64,000 bases of DNA from JAJPKK01 sp963702755. Its GTDB lineage: Bacteria; Pseudomonadota; Alphaproteobacteria; Rhizobiales; Xanthobacteraceae. How positions within the stretch are numbered: the stretch's first letter is position 1; the number at the start of each line of letters is the position of its first letter. Below, piece by piece: positions 9,194 through 17,314 of the stretch. Location: positions 806,001 through 870,000 of the forward strand of contig CAVPDZ010000009.1 in assembly GCA_963702755.1 (NCBI GenBank), written 5' to 3'. The position numbers and the translations under genes are program-made. The notes beneath the pieces are model-generated. The model was not told the origin of the DNA and did not search any database. It saw only the letters and a list, made by a program, of their open reading frames with translations.

Positions 9194-9664
9194 ATGAGCT
9201 CCGCGACACGAACGAATTCGCACTTCGGTCCCCGCTCCAGCAAGCGGACCACGTATCGCCCGGCGCCCCGCGTCGCGCTGTTTGCGGCTGCCGTCACCGT
9301 GGCATTCGCGGCCGCGACACAAGCGGCCTCGGCGCAGACGTCGGACCGCACCGCCGAATACGAGATCGGCAGCGCGCTCGTCTGCGAGACCCAGGCCGAG
9401 GTGGAGCGCTTCGCCAACGTGTTCTCCGGCGATGCCGGCTCGGCGGTGATGGTGGTCAATGACGAAGCCGGCGATGCCACGGCCTGCGCCATGATGAATG
9501 TCGTGTACCTGCGCGGCGCGCGCATCGACATCGTACGCAACGGCAACAACGCCTTCGAGGTGGTCCGTGTCCTCGTGGTCGGCGTCGAGACCAAGGCCGG
9601 CATCGTCCCGATCGGCCCCTCGGTCCGCTACTCGCTGTTCGCCGTCAAGGAATTCGGCATCTGA
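9194..9664 (+). CDS. small secreted hypothetical protein
   Basis: 156 residues, unrecognised. ATG 9194 follows AGGAGGCTCTC. The N-terminus is basic and Ser/Thr-rich, then a hydrophobic stretch (VALFAAAVTVAFAAATQAASA) ends at a likely cleavage site before QTSDRTAEYEIGSALVCET. The mature domain is about 105 residues and has two Cys residues (LVCET and TACAMM) that could pair. It alternates short beta-type segments (AVMVVNDE, MNVVYLRGARIDIV, AFEVVRVLVVGVET) and ends SVRYSLFAVKEFGI. Such a composition fits a small periplasmic beta-barrel or sandwich. It is monocistronic; the next 350 bp carry no gene. A longer N-terminus from an upstream ATG in the same frame lacks a ribosome site and would bury the signal sequence. 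Confidence 0.7.
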   Translation: MSSATRTNSHFGPRSSKRTTYRPAPRVALFAAAVTVAFAAATQAASAQTSDRTAEYEIGSALVCETQAEVERFANVFSGDAGSAVMVVNDEAGDATACAMMNVVYLRGARIDIVRNGNNAFEVVRVLVVGVETKAGIVPIGPSVRYSLFAVKEFGI

Positions 9665-10022
9665 ATTTCACGATCAAGCACCTTGCGACGAGACGTTGAG
9701 AGCACCTTGCCACGAGACGTTGAGGAGAAGTCAAAGCCGGAAACCGGAATCCAGGGCCAAGTGCACCCACTCATCATGACATTTGTGCAAAGAGGTCCCC
9801 TGGATTTCGGCTTCCGGCTTTCGGCTCCGAAATGGCGCATTCGAGGTGTCTCCCCTCGATTCTCCCTCGTCGCCCGGCTTGACCGGGAGATGAGTCTGGG
9901 CTGATGGGGCGTGCCGCATAACTTCAATAGCTGGGCTTGCTGGCATGCCCGCTTTCGCCCGCCTGCGATTGGCGCGGGCGACCTCTGCCCGCAACGCGGG
10001 GAGCCCGGTGAAGAGCCCTTCG
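9665..10022. other. intergenic region with a 23-bp direct repeat
   Basis: No credible gene. A near-perfect direct repeat sits at 9678-9700 and 9702-9724 (GCACCTTGC, then G or C, then ACGAGACGTTGAG). Further right are broken inverted segments (GCCGGAAACCGGAATCCAGG / CCTGGATTTCGGCTTCCGGC) and a GCCCGGCTTGACCGGG remnant of the kind found in repeat family 3. It looks like a graveyard of palindromic elements. Confidence 0.5.
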
Positions 10023-10406
10023 CTACACCACCGGCGTCATCAGATTTGCATCACGTACTACCAGCCATTTGCCGGCGATTTTGCGCAGGATCGTGAGCGT
10101 ATGGCCGGCGTGGCGCATCGGCTTGCCGCCGCCGGGCGGCGTCATTGCCGCCTCAAGACGGTTGCGCAAATAGGCGAAATCGCCAAGAATTTCGATCTCG
10201 CGAATGTCGCTTTTGGTTTCTATACGGAAATCTTTGAGAGCCGCGCTTGCGGCCGCGAACATGTCCTTCCCGAACGGCTCGCGCCCCGGCACCATGAACA
10301 CGACCTCGTCCGACATCAGCGTCAGCACGGTCGCAAAGTCGCCGGCCGCGGTCGCATCGAGCCATGTCTGTATCAACGTGCGAATGGCGCGTTCGTCTTC
10401 GGTCAT
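10023..10406 (-). CDS. SnoaL-like / DUF4440 family protein (SgcJ/EcaC type)
   Basis: A 127-residue cytosolic protein of the NTF2-like superfamily. The start at 10406 follows GAGGACCACC. The N-terminal helix EDERAIRTLIQTWLDATAAGDFATVLTLMSDEVVFMVPGREPFGKDMF is the typical SgcJ/EcaC beginning. Curved-sheet strands follow (IREIEILGDFAYLRNRLEAAM, RHAGHTLTILRKIAGKWLVVRDANLMTPVV), again typical, with the conserved W-x-V-x-R-D/H-x-N end. Family members are small enzymes or ligand binders; some act in oxidative or polyketide chemistry, most are uncharacterised. No specific substrate can be given. It is divergent from the membrane protein at 10498, with a short shared upstream region. Confidence 0.8.
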   Translation of the reverse strand: MTEDERAIRTLIQTWLDATAAGDFATVLTLMSDEVVFMVPGREPFGKDMFAAASAALKDFRIETKSDIREIEILGDFAYLRNRLEAAMTPPGGGKPMRHAGHTLTILRKIAGKWLVVRDANLMTPVV

Positions 10407-10497
10407 GGTGGTCCTCGCAAGAGTTGCGTCCTCGATTGTCGCCATTGTGCCCATGCGCATGGCGCTGGCAATGATCGTGACGAAGGGGAGGGCAGGG

Positions 10498-11267
10498 TGA
10501 CGACCGACATCCCCGTTGCTCGCCGGCGAACGCCGGGCCATCGCCGGTCGTCTTTGCGGTCCCGCTCCTGCCGCGGCTGTTCTCCCTCTTCGGCGTCGCC
10601 GTTCTCGGGCTGGTGAGCGCAGGCATGACCGTATTTGCAGTGGTTCTGCTGTTCACGAACGGCTGGGCGCTCGGCCTTTTTGTCGTTGCGCCTGTCGCAG
10701 CGTTCATCGCCGCGCTCACGGGCTATACGGCCCGGGACCTGCGCGGCAAATGGGGGCTGCGGGTGAGCCTCGATGCGCACGCCGTGACGCCTCGATCTGC
10801 CGTCGGGCCGTTCCCTCATCCACCGTCCGCCGGCGCTGCACATGACCATTCCCTATACGGATATCGAGGCGATCGAGACGCGGGTCGAGGCCTATCCCAC
10901 CTTCGGCATGGCGATGGCGCAGCGCGCCTACGTGCTGCGCCGCAAGCACAGCGCAGGCGATGGCGGCCTGATCTTCCTGTTCGAGGATCGCGCATTGCGC
11001 ACGCCATTCGAAGCGCAATGGTTCGCGCGCATTGCCGCCGACCTCGCGGCGCGCGCCCACGTACCGCTCCGCGATCTTGGCATGGTCGAGGGGAAGGGCG
11101 GCGTGCTGGCCGTCTGGGGCACTCACGCCCCTGACTGGGCGGCGCCGCCGCTGCCGCTTGCGCAGCAACTGCGCCTGTGGCGGCACGTGGCGTTCACAGG
11201 CTCATTCGCCATCGCCGTCGTCATCATTGCGCTGGTCATCAGATTGATCAGCGGGCCGTTGTACTAA
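10498..11267 (+). CDS. hypothetical membrane protein, two frameshifts
   Basis: Unrecognised protein of about 255 residues, rebuilt across two shifts. GTG 10498 follows GGGGAGGGCAGG and reads MTTDIPV. Near 10520 the frame changes to SPANAGPSPVVFAVPLLPRLFSLFGVAVLG; this one needs an added base or two removed. Two membrane helices follow (LFGVAVLGLVSAGMTVFAVVLLF and LGLFVVAPVAAFIAALTGY), then RDLRGKWGLRVSLDAHAV. A second shift near 10794 (one extra C) leads into TLDLPSGRSLIHRPPALHMTIPYTDIEAIETR, which reads like a PH-like soluble domain. The protein ends with a third helix (HVAFTGSFAIAVVIIALVIRLIS). Two terminal membrane regions flanking a cytosolic beta domain are all that can be said about it. 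Spacing to the next gene at 11332 is 64 bp. Confidence 0.55.
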
Positions 11268-11331
11268 GGCAGATCGGAGGGTTGAGACGCAGTCTTATCG
11301 ATCGAGGGGCGATCAAGAGGAGGAGGCATCC

Positions 11332-11836
11332 ATGTCGGCATCGCACCTGAAACCTGTTGCGGCGGTGGCGCTCGCGGCCACGCTGATCGAATTTGCCGGG
11401 ACGCACGGCGCCGCGGCTCAGAATGTCTCCGGGCCCATGGCGCTCGCTCTCGCGGCGGTGGTCGCGCAGCGTTCGCCGCTCGTCGACGGTGCCAACAAAC
11501 ACATCATCGCGCGCTTGTTCGCCGGCGACAGCAAAGTCGCCGTCCCGGCGGGGAAGACGATATCCGTCATGGCGGACTCCATCGTCTGCCGCGTCAGCAA
11601 TGTCGAGATCACGGCGCGCAGCTGCGAACTCACCTTCGGGTCCGCCAAACGCAAGTCTGAAGGGACGCGAGGCGAACGAACTCTACGCGACGCTGGCCGC
11701 CGCCGGCATTCCTTCCGATGGAGCCGCGGGCTCGATCTTCGAAGGCGTCATGACGCTGTCCTGCGCGCTCGATCCCGCCGCCATCAAGAAGGCCGACGGC
11801 AGCGGGGCGATGTGCGAATACGCGCCGAAACAGTGA
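11332..11836 (+). CDS. small secreted hypothetical protein, frameshifted
   Basis: About 167 residues, unrecognised. ATG 11332 follows GGAGGAGGCATCC. It has a signal sequence (AAVALAATLIEFAGTHGAAA) and a mature chain beginning QNVSGPMALALAAVVAQRSPLV. The middle part (GKTISVMADSIVCRVSNVEITARSCELTFGSAKR) has two Cys residues in a beta-rich stretch. The frame then breaks near 11655; dropping one base gives ASLKGREANELYATLAAAG, then a segment ending GVMTLSCALDPAAIKKADGSGAMCEYAPKQ with two more Cys and a stop at 11836. Four Cys suggests two disulfides and a periplasmic location. It follows the membrane protein in the same direction at 64 bp, so the two may be co-transcribed. Function unknown. Confidence 0.6.
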
Positions 11837-12028
11837 GGGCGTCGACGCGCCCTCACGAAGTTCGTTGAGCGGGTCGTGCGCACCAGTTGTGCGCTTGAGG
11901 CTTTATGTTGCGCGTTCCGGAATAACTCGACCGGACCGCGCCGGTCCGGCTACTCGCGACGCTGGTTCGACGGAGGGGCCGAACCGGGCGCGTACATTCG
12001 CGGCGATCCTTGGTTCACGCCGGAGTTT

Positions 12029-12407
12029 TCATTCGGACCCCTGGCCGGTCGTCTGCGGGCCGCCCATCGCCGGAGAGATATTCACGCCGAGACGCGCGAG
12101 CGTCGGCTGGTCGATCTGGCCCGATGCCGGAAGGTTCTGCGAGCGCTGGAACTCTTCCAGCGCCTCCTTGGTCTTCGGCCCCCACTTGCCGTCGGGGTCG
12201 CCGACCAGGAATCCTCTGTTGGTCAGGGTCTGCTGCAACATCCGGACCAAATTCTCCGACAGCATGGTGCCCGACATAGCCGGGTCGGCGTTCTGATTTT
12301 GCGCGTCGGTGCGCCCCTGCGGCGCTGGGGAACTGCCATTCTGCTGAGCGGCAGCCGGCAGACACAAGGCAACGGTCGTCGAGCATGGCGAGAGTAACGC
12401 TTCGCAT
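12029..12407 (-). CDS. secreted peptidoglycan-binding-like domain protein, frameshifted
   Basis: A short secreted protein with one PG_binding_1-type domain (PF01471). The start at 12407 follows CTGAGGAGGTACGAC. The start reads MRSVTLAML, then the frame must shift near 12381 (one extra G) to give TTVALCLPAAAQQNG, a signal peptide with an AAA-QQ cleavage site. The domain is NLVRMLQQTLTNRGFLVGDPDGKWGPKTKEALEEFQRSQNLPASGQIDQPTLARLGV, the classical helix bundle with G-x(2)-D-G-x(2)-G/W and the ALEEFQ-x-S-x-x-L-x-x-x-G pattern. The tail NISPAMGGPQTTGQGSE is disordered. No catalytic domain is attached, so it probably anchors to or recognises cell wall. It lies downstream of the korA end, in the same direction, but separated by 370 bp with a palindromic element. 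Confidence 0.75.
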
Positions 12408-12561
12408 GTCGTACCTCCTCAGATTGGGGTGGTACGCTTCAACGCATCTCCCGCAGCAATCGTTTCAAGGAACTCCGCAATTGAACTTTCAAAAGTCGAC
12501 ACGAATCCTCAGCGCGCATGTTTGAAAGGTCGAATGGATACAGCTGCGACAGGGGTTCCCA

Positions 12562-12676
12562 CGTCATCCTGAGGAGCCGGCCTGCGGCCGGCGTCTCGAA
12601 GGATGGCCACTTGCTCTGCTTGCGCCTGCTGCCATCCTTCGAGACGCATCGCTGTGCGATGCTCCTCAGGATGACG
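12562..12676. repeat. palindromic element, family 1 (CGTCATCCTGAGG ends)
   Basis: Inverted ends CGTCATCCTGAGGAGC / GCTCCTCAGGATGACG, and inner arms TCGAAGGATGGC / GCCATCCTTCGA. Copies are at 33872-33982 and 40763-40870. It fills most of the 370-bp gap between the peptidoglycan-binding gene and korA; a half-copy (CTCAGGATGACG) follows at about 12699. Confidence 0.85.
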
Positions 12677-12777
12677 TTTTTGATTGTTTCGCACGCTCTC
12701 AGGATGACGTAATCAGGATCAGGTCAACGAGGTCCGCGTCGGAATTGCCGGGAGCGACTAGGTTACTTGAACCTGCC

Positions 12778-14640
12778 TCAGCTCACCACGCGCAGCGGCG
12801 CGACCTTGAGGGCGGCGAGGTTGTCCGCGATTGCGCTGGCGATGAAGCGCGCGGTGATGGGCGTGCCGTCGTAGTGCAGGATCGGCACGAGGCGCACCGG
12901 GTCGATGCCGCATTCGTTGACGACGAGGCTGCGCAGCTGGGCGTCGCGGTTCTGCTCGACCAGGAAGACGAAATCGTGCTCGGCGATGAAGTCGGGCACA
13001 TCCTGGTGGAACGGGAAGGCGCGCACGCGCAGCATGTCGAGGCGGTTGCCGCGCGCTTCCAGCATCTCGATCGCTTCGTCCATGGCGGGCGCGGTCGAGC
13101 CGTAATAGATGACGCCGTATTTCGTCGCCTTGTCGGCATTGCGCCGCAGCGGGCGCGGCACCAGCGCCTTCGCCGTCTCGAACTTGCGCAGCAGGCGCTG
13201 CATGTTGTCGGCGTAGGCCGAGCCTTCCTCGGTGTAGCGGGCGTAGCGGTCGCGCGAGGTGCCGCGGGTGAAGTAGGAGCCCTTGGTCGGGTGGGTGCCG
13301 GGCAGGGTGCGGTAGGGAATGCCGTCGCCGTCGACGTCGAGGTAGCGGCCGAAATCCTTGCCGGCATCGAGGTCGGCCGCGGTCATGATCTTTCCGCGGT
13401 CGTAGCGGCGCTTGTCGTCCCAGGCGAGCGGCGCGGTGAGATGATGGTTCATGCCGATCTCGAGATCGAGCAGCACGAAAATCGGCGTCTGCAGGCGCTC
13501 GGCGAGGTCGAACGAGAGCGCGCCGAACTCGAAAGTCTCCCGCGGGTCGCAGGGAAACAGCACGATGTGCTTGGTGTCGCCGTGCGAGGCGTAGGCGGCG
13601 CTGATGACGTCGCCTTGCTGGGTGCGCGTCGGCATGCCGGTCGAGGGGCCGGCGCGCTGCACGTCGAAGATCACCGCCGGGATCTCGGCGAAGTAGCCAA
13701 GGCCGGTGAACTCCTGCATCAGCGAGATGCCGGGGCCCGAGGTTGCGGTGAAGGCGCGGGCGCCGTTCCAGCCGGCGCCGACGACGATGCCGATCGATGC
13801 GATCTCGTCTTCGCCCTGGATGATGGCGTAGTTCGCCTTGCCGGTTTCCTTGTCGACGCGCAGCTTGGCGCAATAGCTCGTGAAGGCGTCGGCGAGGGAG
13901 GAAGACGGCGTCAGCGGATACCACGCGCACACCGTCGCGCCGCCATAGACGGCGCCGAGCGCCGCCGCAGCGTTGCCCTCGATGTAGATGCGGTCGCCGA
14001 CCTTGTCGGCGCGCTCGATCTTGAGGCCGCAGACGCGCTCGCTGCCGGGGCGCGGCTCCATGTTCAAGAGCACCCAGTCGCGGCCGAGATGAAGCGCGCG
14101 CTTGTTGGCGCCGATCAGCTTTTCCTTGCCCTTGAACTGTTCGAAGAACAGCGCCTCGATGACGGCCGGATCGATGTCGAGGAGCGCCGACAGCGCGCCG
14201 AGATAGATGATGTTCTTGAACAGCTGGCGCTGGCGCGGATCGGTGTATTCGCGATTGCAGATCGCGGTCAGCGGCACGCCGAGGATGACGATGTCGTCGC
14301 GGAATTTCGACGCCGGCATCGGCTTCGTCGAGTCATAGAAGAGGTAGCCGCCGGGCTCGATGCCGGCGATGTCCTTGTCCCAGGTCTGCGGGTTCATGGC
14401 GACCATGAGGTCGTAGCCGCCGCGCGCGCCGAGGTGGCCCGAGCCGCTGATGCGCACCTCGAACCAGGTCGGCAGGCCCTGGATGTTGGAGGGGAAGATG
14501 TTGCGCGAGGACACCGGCACGCCCATGCGCAGCACGGCGCGGGCGAACAGCTCGTTCGCGCTGGCGGACCCTGAGCCGTTGACGTTCGCGAAGCGGACGA
14601 CGAAATCGTTTACGCTGCTGAGCGGGCTTCGTGCTGGCAT
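12778..14640 (-). CDS. korA: 2-oxoacid:ferredoxin oxidoreductase, fused gamma-alpha subunit
   Basis: This protein decarboxylates a 2-oxoacid (probably 2-oxoglutarate) to an acyl-CoA with ferredoxin as electron acceptor; this chain carries the gamma and alpha parts. The first 200 residues are the gamma domain (VVRFANVNGSGSASANELFARAV, PTWFEVRISGSGHLGARGGYDLMVAMNPQTW). From about residue 205 comes the alpha (POR_N) domain: EGNAAAALGAVYGGATVCAWYPLTPSSSLADAF, ATSGPGISLMQEFTGLGYFAEIPAVIFDVQRAGPSTGMPTRTQQGD. The C-terminal domain has YYGSTAPAMDEAIEML and FLVEQNRDAQLRSL. The start at 14640 overlaps the preceding gene by 31 bp, so the two are translationally linked. Length is 620 residues, normal for the fused form. 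The TPP-binding beta subunit, normally next in the operon, is absent downstream. Confidence 0.88.
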   Translation of the reverse strand: MPARSPLSSVNDFVVRFANVNGSGSASANELFARAVLRMGVPVSSRNIFPSNIQGLPTWFEVRISGSGHLGARGGYDLMVAMNPQTWDKDIAGIEPGGYLFYDSTKPMPASKFRDDIVILGVPLTAICNREYTDPRQRQLFKNIIYLGALSALLDIDPAVIEALFFEQFKGKEKLIGANKRALHLGRDWVLLNMEPRPGSERVCGLKIERADKVGDRIYIEGNAAAALGAVYGGATVCAWYPLTPSSSLADAFTSYCAKLRVDKETGKANYAIIQGEDEIASIGIVVGAGWNGARAFTATSGPGISLMQEFTGLGYFAEIPAVIFDVQRAGPSTGMPTRTQQGDVISAAYASHGDTKHIVLFPCDPRETFEFGALSFDLAERLQTPIFVLLDLEIGMNHHLTAPLAWDDKRRYDRGKIMTAADLDAGKDFGRYLDVDGDGIPYRTLPGTHPTKGSYFTRGTSRDRYARYTEEGSAYADNMQRLLRKFETAKALVPRPLRRNADKATKYGVIYYGSTAPAMDEAIEMLEARGNRLDMLRVRAFPFHQDVPDFIAEHDFVFLVEQNRDAQLRSLVVNECGIDPVRLVPILHYDGTPITARFIASAIADNLAALKVAPLRVVS

Positions 14641-16412
14641 TTCGATCCTGCGTGAACCATGTCGATCAGATATTTCTTCATGTCCCAGGCGCCGGTGGGG
14701 CAACGTTCCGCGCACAAGCCGCAGTGCAGGCAGACGTCTTCGTCCTTCGCCATGATGCGCCCGGTCTTGAGGCCGTCGGCGATATAGAGGTCCTGCGAGA
14801 GGTCCTTCGCGGGCGCCTGAAGGTGGGTGCGCAGTTCCGCCTCAGGTTGGTTCTGGGTGAACGTGATGCAGTCCATCGGGCAGATGTCGACGCAGGCGTC
14901 GCACTCGATGCAGAGCGAGGCGGTAAAGACCGTCTGCACGTCGCAATTAAGGCAGCGTTCGGCCTCCTTCAGCGCGAGATTGTAGTCGAAGCCCAACTCG
15001 ACTTCGGCCTTGATGTCGGCGAGCGCCACCACCTTGTCGCGCAGCGGCACGCGGAAACGCCGATCCGCCGAAATCTCGTTGTCGTAGCTCCACTCGTGGA
15101 TGCCCATCTTCTGGCTGAAGATCTCGACGGCCGGCTGCGGGCGCTGATTGATGTCCTCGCCGCTGAGGGCCATGTCGATCGACAGCGCGGCCTCGTGGCC
15201 ATGCGCGACCGCCCAGATGATGTTCTTCGGGCCGAACGCGGCGTCGCCGCCGAAATAGACCTTCTGATGGCTCGACCGCATCGTCTTGGGATCGACCTTG
15301 GGCATGTCCCACTTGTCGAACTCGATGCCGATGTCGCGTTCGATCCAGGGGAAGGAGTTCTCCTGGCCGACCGCGACGAGCACATCGTCGCACGGGATAA
15401 GCTGGTCGGGTTCGCCCGACGGCTTGAGAGTGCGGCGGCCCTTGGCGTCGTACTCGGCCTTGACCTTCTCGAAGACGACGCCGGTCAGCCGGCCGTTGTC
15501 GTGGGTGAATTCCTTCGGCACGAGATAATTGAGGATCGGGATGCCTTCGTGCATCGCGTCCTCCTTCTCCCACGGCGAAGCCTTCATCTCCTCGAAGCCG
15601 GAGCGGACCACGACCGTGACTTCCTCGCCGCCGAGGCGGCGCGAGGAGCGGCAGCAGTCCATGGCGGTGTTGCCGCCGCCGAGCACGATGACGCGCCGGC
15701 CGATCTTCGAGATGTGGCCGAACGACACGCTGGAGAGCCAGTCGATGCCGATGTGGATGTTCTTGGCCGCTTCGTTGCGGCCGGGAATGTCAAGGTCGCG
15801 CCCGCGCGGCGCGCCGGAGCCGACGAAGATCGCGTCGAAATCTTCGGTGAGCAGTTGCTTCAGGCTGTCGATGCGCTGTCCGGCGCGAAACTCGATGCCG
15901 AGGTCGAGGATGTAGCCGCACTCCTCGTCGATCACCGATTCCGGCAGGCGGAAACGCGGGATCTGCGTGCGGATCATGCCACCCGCCTTGCGGTCGCTGT
16001 CGAACACCACGCAGTGATAGCCGAGCGGCGCGAGATCGCGCGCAACGGCGAGCGACGCAGGGCCCGCGCCGACAAGTGCGATGCGCTTGCCGTTCTTCTG
16101 CGCCGCCTTGTGTGGCAGGCGGGTGCGGATGTCGTCCTTGAAGTCCGCGGCGACGCGCTTGAGGCGGCAGATCGCGACCGGCTCCTTTTCGACGCGCCCG
16201 CGCCGGCACGCCGGCTCGCAGGGACGGTCGCACGTCCGCCCGAGCACGCCCGGGAAGACGTTGGACTTCCAGTTGATCATGTAAGCATCGGAGTAGCGTC
16301 CGGCGGCAATCAGCCGGATGTACTCCGGGACCGGCGTATGCGCCGGGCAGGCCCACTGGCAGTCGACGACTTTATGGAAGTAGTCCGGTGCCGCGATATT
16401 GGTTGGTTCCAT
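14610..16412 (-). CDS. GltD-like FAD/NAD(P) oxidoreductase with C-terminal ferredoxin clusters
   Basis: A 600-residue electron-transfer flavoprotein related to the glutamate synthase small subunit. The N-terminus has the Fe-S-binding Cys set (VDCQWACPAHTPVPEYI and RTCDRPCEPACRRG). FAD-binding GAGPASLAVARDL lies near residue 117 and the NAD(P)-binding site VIVLGGGNTAMDCC near residue 243. It closes with YFGGDAAFGPKNIIWAVAHGHEAA. The last 130 residues add a Cys-rich block: CLNCDVQTVF, then CIECDACVDICPMDCI, then CLHCGLCAERCPTGAW, giving two [4Fe-4S] clusters. It overlaps korA by 31 bp and presumably passes electrons between the ferredoxin oxidoreductase and NAD(P)H. The start at 16412 begins MEPTNIAAPDYFHKVVDCQWAC, with the first cluster Cys close to the N-terminus as in relatives. 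Confidence 0.88.
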   Translation of the reverse strand: MEPTNIAAPDYFHKVVDCQWACPAHTPVPEYIRLIAAGRYSDAYMINWKSNVFPGVLGRTCDRPCEPACRRGRVEKEPVAICRLKRVAADFKDDIRTRLPHKAAQKNGKRIALVGAGPASLAVARDLAPLGYHCVVFDSDRKAGGMIRTQIPRFRLPESVIDEECGYILDLGIEFRAGQRIDSLKQLLTEDFDAIFVGSGAPRGRDLDIPGRNEAAKNIHIGIDWLSSVSFGHISKIGRRVIVLGGGNTAMDCCRSSRRLGGEEVTVVVRSGFEEMKASPWEKEDAMHEGIPILNYLVPKEFTHDNGRLTGVVFEKVKAEYDAKGRRTLKPSGEPDQLIPCDDVLVAVGQENSFPWIERDIGIEFDKWDMPKVDPKTMRSSHQKVYFGGDAAFGPKNIIWAVAHGHEAALSIDMALSGEDINQRPQPAVEIFSQKMGIHEWSYDNEISADRRFRVPLRDKVVALADIKAEVELGFDYNLALKEAERCLNCDVQTVFTASLCIECDACVDICPMDCITFTQNQPEAELRTHLQAPAKDLSQDLYIADGLKTGRIMAKDEDVCLHCGLCAERCPTGAWDMKKYLIDMVHAGSKCQHEARSAA

Positions 16413-16810
16413 TCATTCCTCGCACCGGACGCACCCCCGAAGATCCGATTTTTCTGTGCCGGCTCATTGAGATGCAGCCGTTCTTGGCGGAAATCTTAAT
16501 CATCAGGCGGCGCGATTTCCACTACCGGATTAGGGCTGGCCAAATCGAGCTTAACGCAGCCGGGGCGGAACATCGCGGTGGCGCACCACGGCACAACGAG
16601 CGCTGCCCGCCAGGGCCAAAAGAGGCGGAGGGAATACAAGTTTTGGCGCTCAAAGGCCAGGGGTAGGGGGGTTAATTTTTGTTTATGACCCATGCAATCA
16701 CGGAACTTTTTCCCCATATCGGGCCTAAGGAAGGCTTTTTTCCCCTGTGTGTCGAAAAATCACGACTGTGTTGTTCGCAAGCCACGCCCGGGTGAGAGTA
16801 GGGGCGGACC
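16413..16810. other. divergent intergenic region, no gene seen
   Basis: This 398-bp gap separates the divergent GltD-like and GNAT genes. It is less GC-rich than its surroundings near 16660-16760 (TTAATTTTTGTTTATGACC, CGAAAAATCACGACTGTGTTG), which fits promoters for both sides. No convincing ORF, RNA or repeat was found. AGGGGCGGACC just before 16811 is the GNAT ribosome site. Confidence 0.4.
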
Positions 16811-17290
16811 ATGCTCCGGCCGCGATCTGAGTACGATCTTGCGATCTTCCGCCGCTATGCCGCGGAGGATCGGATGGAAGAGTTGACGTGCCGCCCGGTC
16901 ATCGACGGCAAGCGCATGCCTGATGATACGCGCCACGAGGACTGGACTTTTGTCTTCGAGGATCGCGCGGCCGGCTGGGTGTCGTTGTTCGACTTCAACG
17001 CGCGCAACCGCTCGGCAGAGTTTGCGTACGGTGTGTTGAGACCGCTGCGAGGCCGCGGCATCGGCAAGCGCATGCTGGCCGAGGCCTTCGACCACTTCTT
17101 CGCAACGACGAATTTGAACAAGCTCTATTGTCAGACCGCTTCGTTCAACCGGCCCTCAGTCAAGCTCCTCGAGCGCCTCGGGCTTCATCGCGACGCCGTG
17201 CTGCGCGAGCACCATGAGCTCGATGGCCGTCTGTACGACGACTACGTCTTCAGCATGCTCAGGCGCGAGTGGCTCGAGCGGGTGCGATAG
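16811..17290 (+). CDS. GNAT family N-acetyltransferase
   Basis: A 159-residue acetyl-CoA-dependent acetyltransferase of the RimJ/RimL type. The N-terminal region (YDLAIFRRYAAEDRMEELTCRP) is followed by the central beta strands WTFVFEDRAAGWVSLFDFNARNRSAEFAYGV. The pyrophosphate-binding motif A is LRPLRGRGIGKRMLAEAFDHFF (RGRGIG, near residue 80). It ends with the family's NRPSVKLLERLGLHRDAVLREHHELDGRLYDDYVFSMLRREW, the usual G-F/L-x-x-E/D-x-x-L-R-x-H-x-x-x-D-G-x-x-D-x-x-x-F/Y pattern seen in RimJ/RimL-like enzymes. The acceptor cannot be told from sequence. It is convergent with the DJ-1/PfpI gene, with stops about 25 bp apart. Confidence 0.88.
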   Translation: MLRPRSEYDLAIFRRYAAEDRMEELTCRPVIDGKRMPDDTRHEDWTFVFEDRAAGWVSLFDFNARNRSAEFAYGVLRPLRGRGIGKRMLAEAFDHFFATTNLNKLYCQTASFNRPSVKLLERLGLHRDAVLREHHELDGRLYDDYVFSMLRREWLERVR

Positions 17291-17314
17291 GCCGCACAGT
17301 CAGCCAATTCCTCG

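Noticed and set aside
9731..9994. Small ORFs in 9665-10022
   Set aside because: They overlap palindromic debris, have no ribosome sites and encode low-complexity basic sequence.
14631..16499. Long plus-strand frame of 622 codons opposite the GltD-like gene, and similar long frames opposite 61712-63565 and 12745-14574
   Set aside because: They are mirror images of high-GC codon bias in the true genes, contain Arg/Ala/Asp-rich low-complexity sequence and lack ribosome sites or family motifs.
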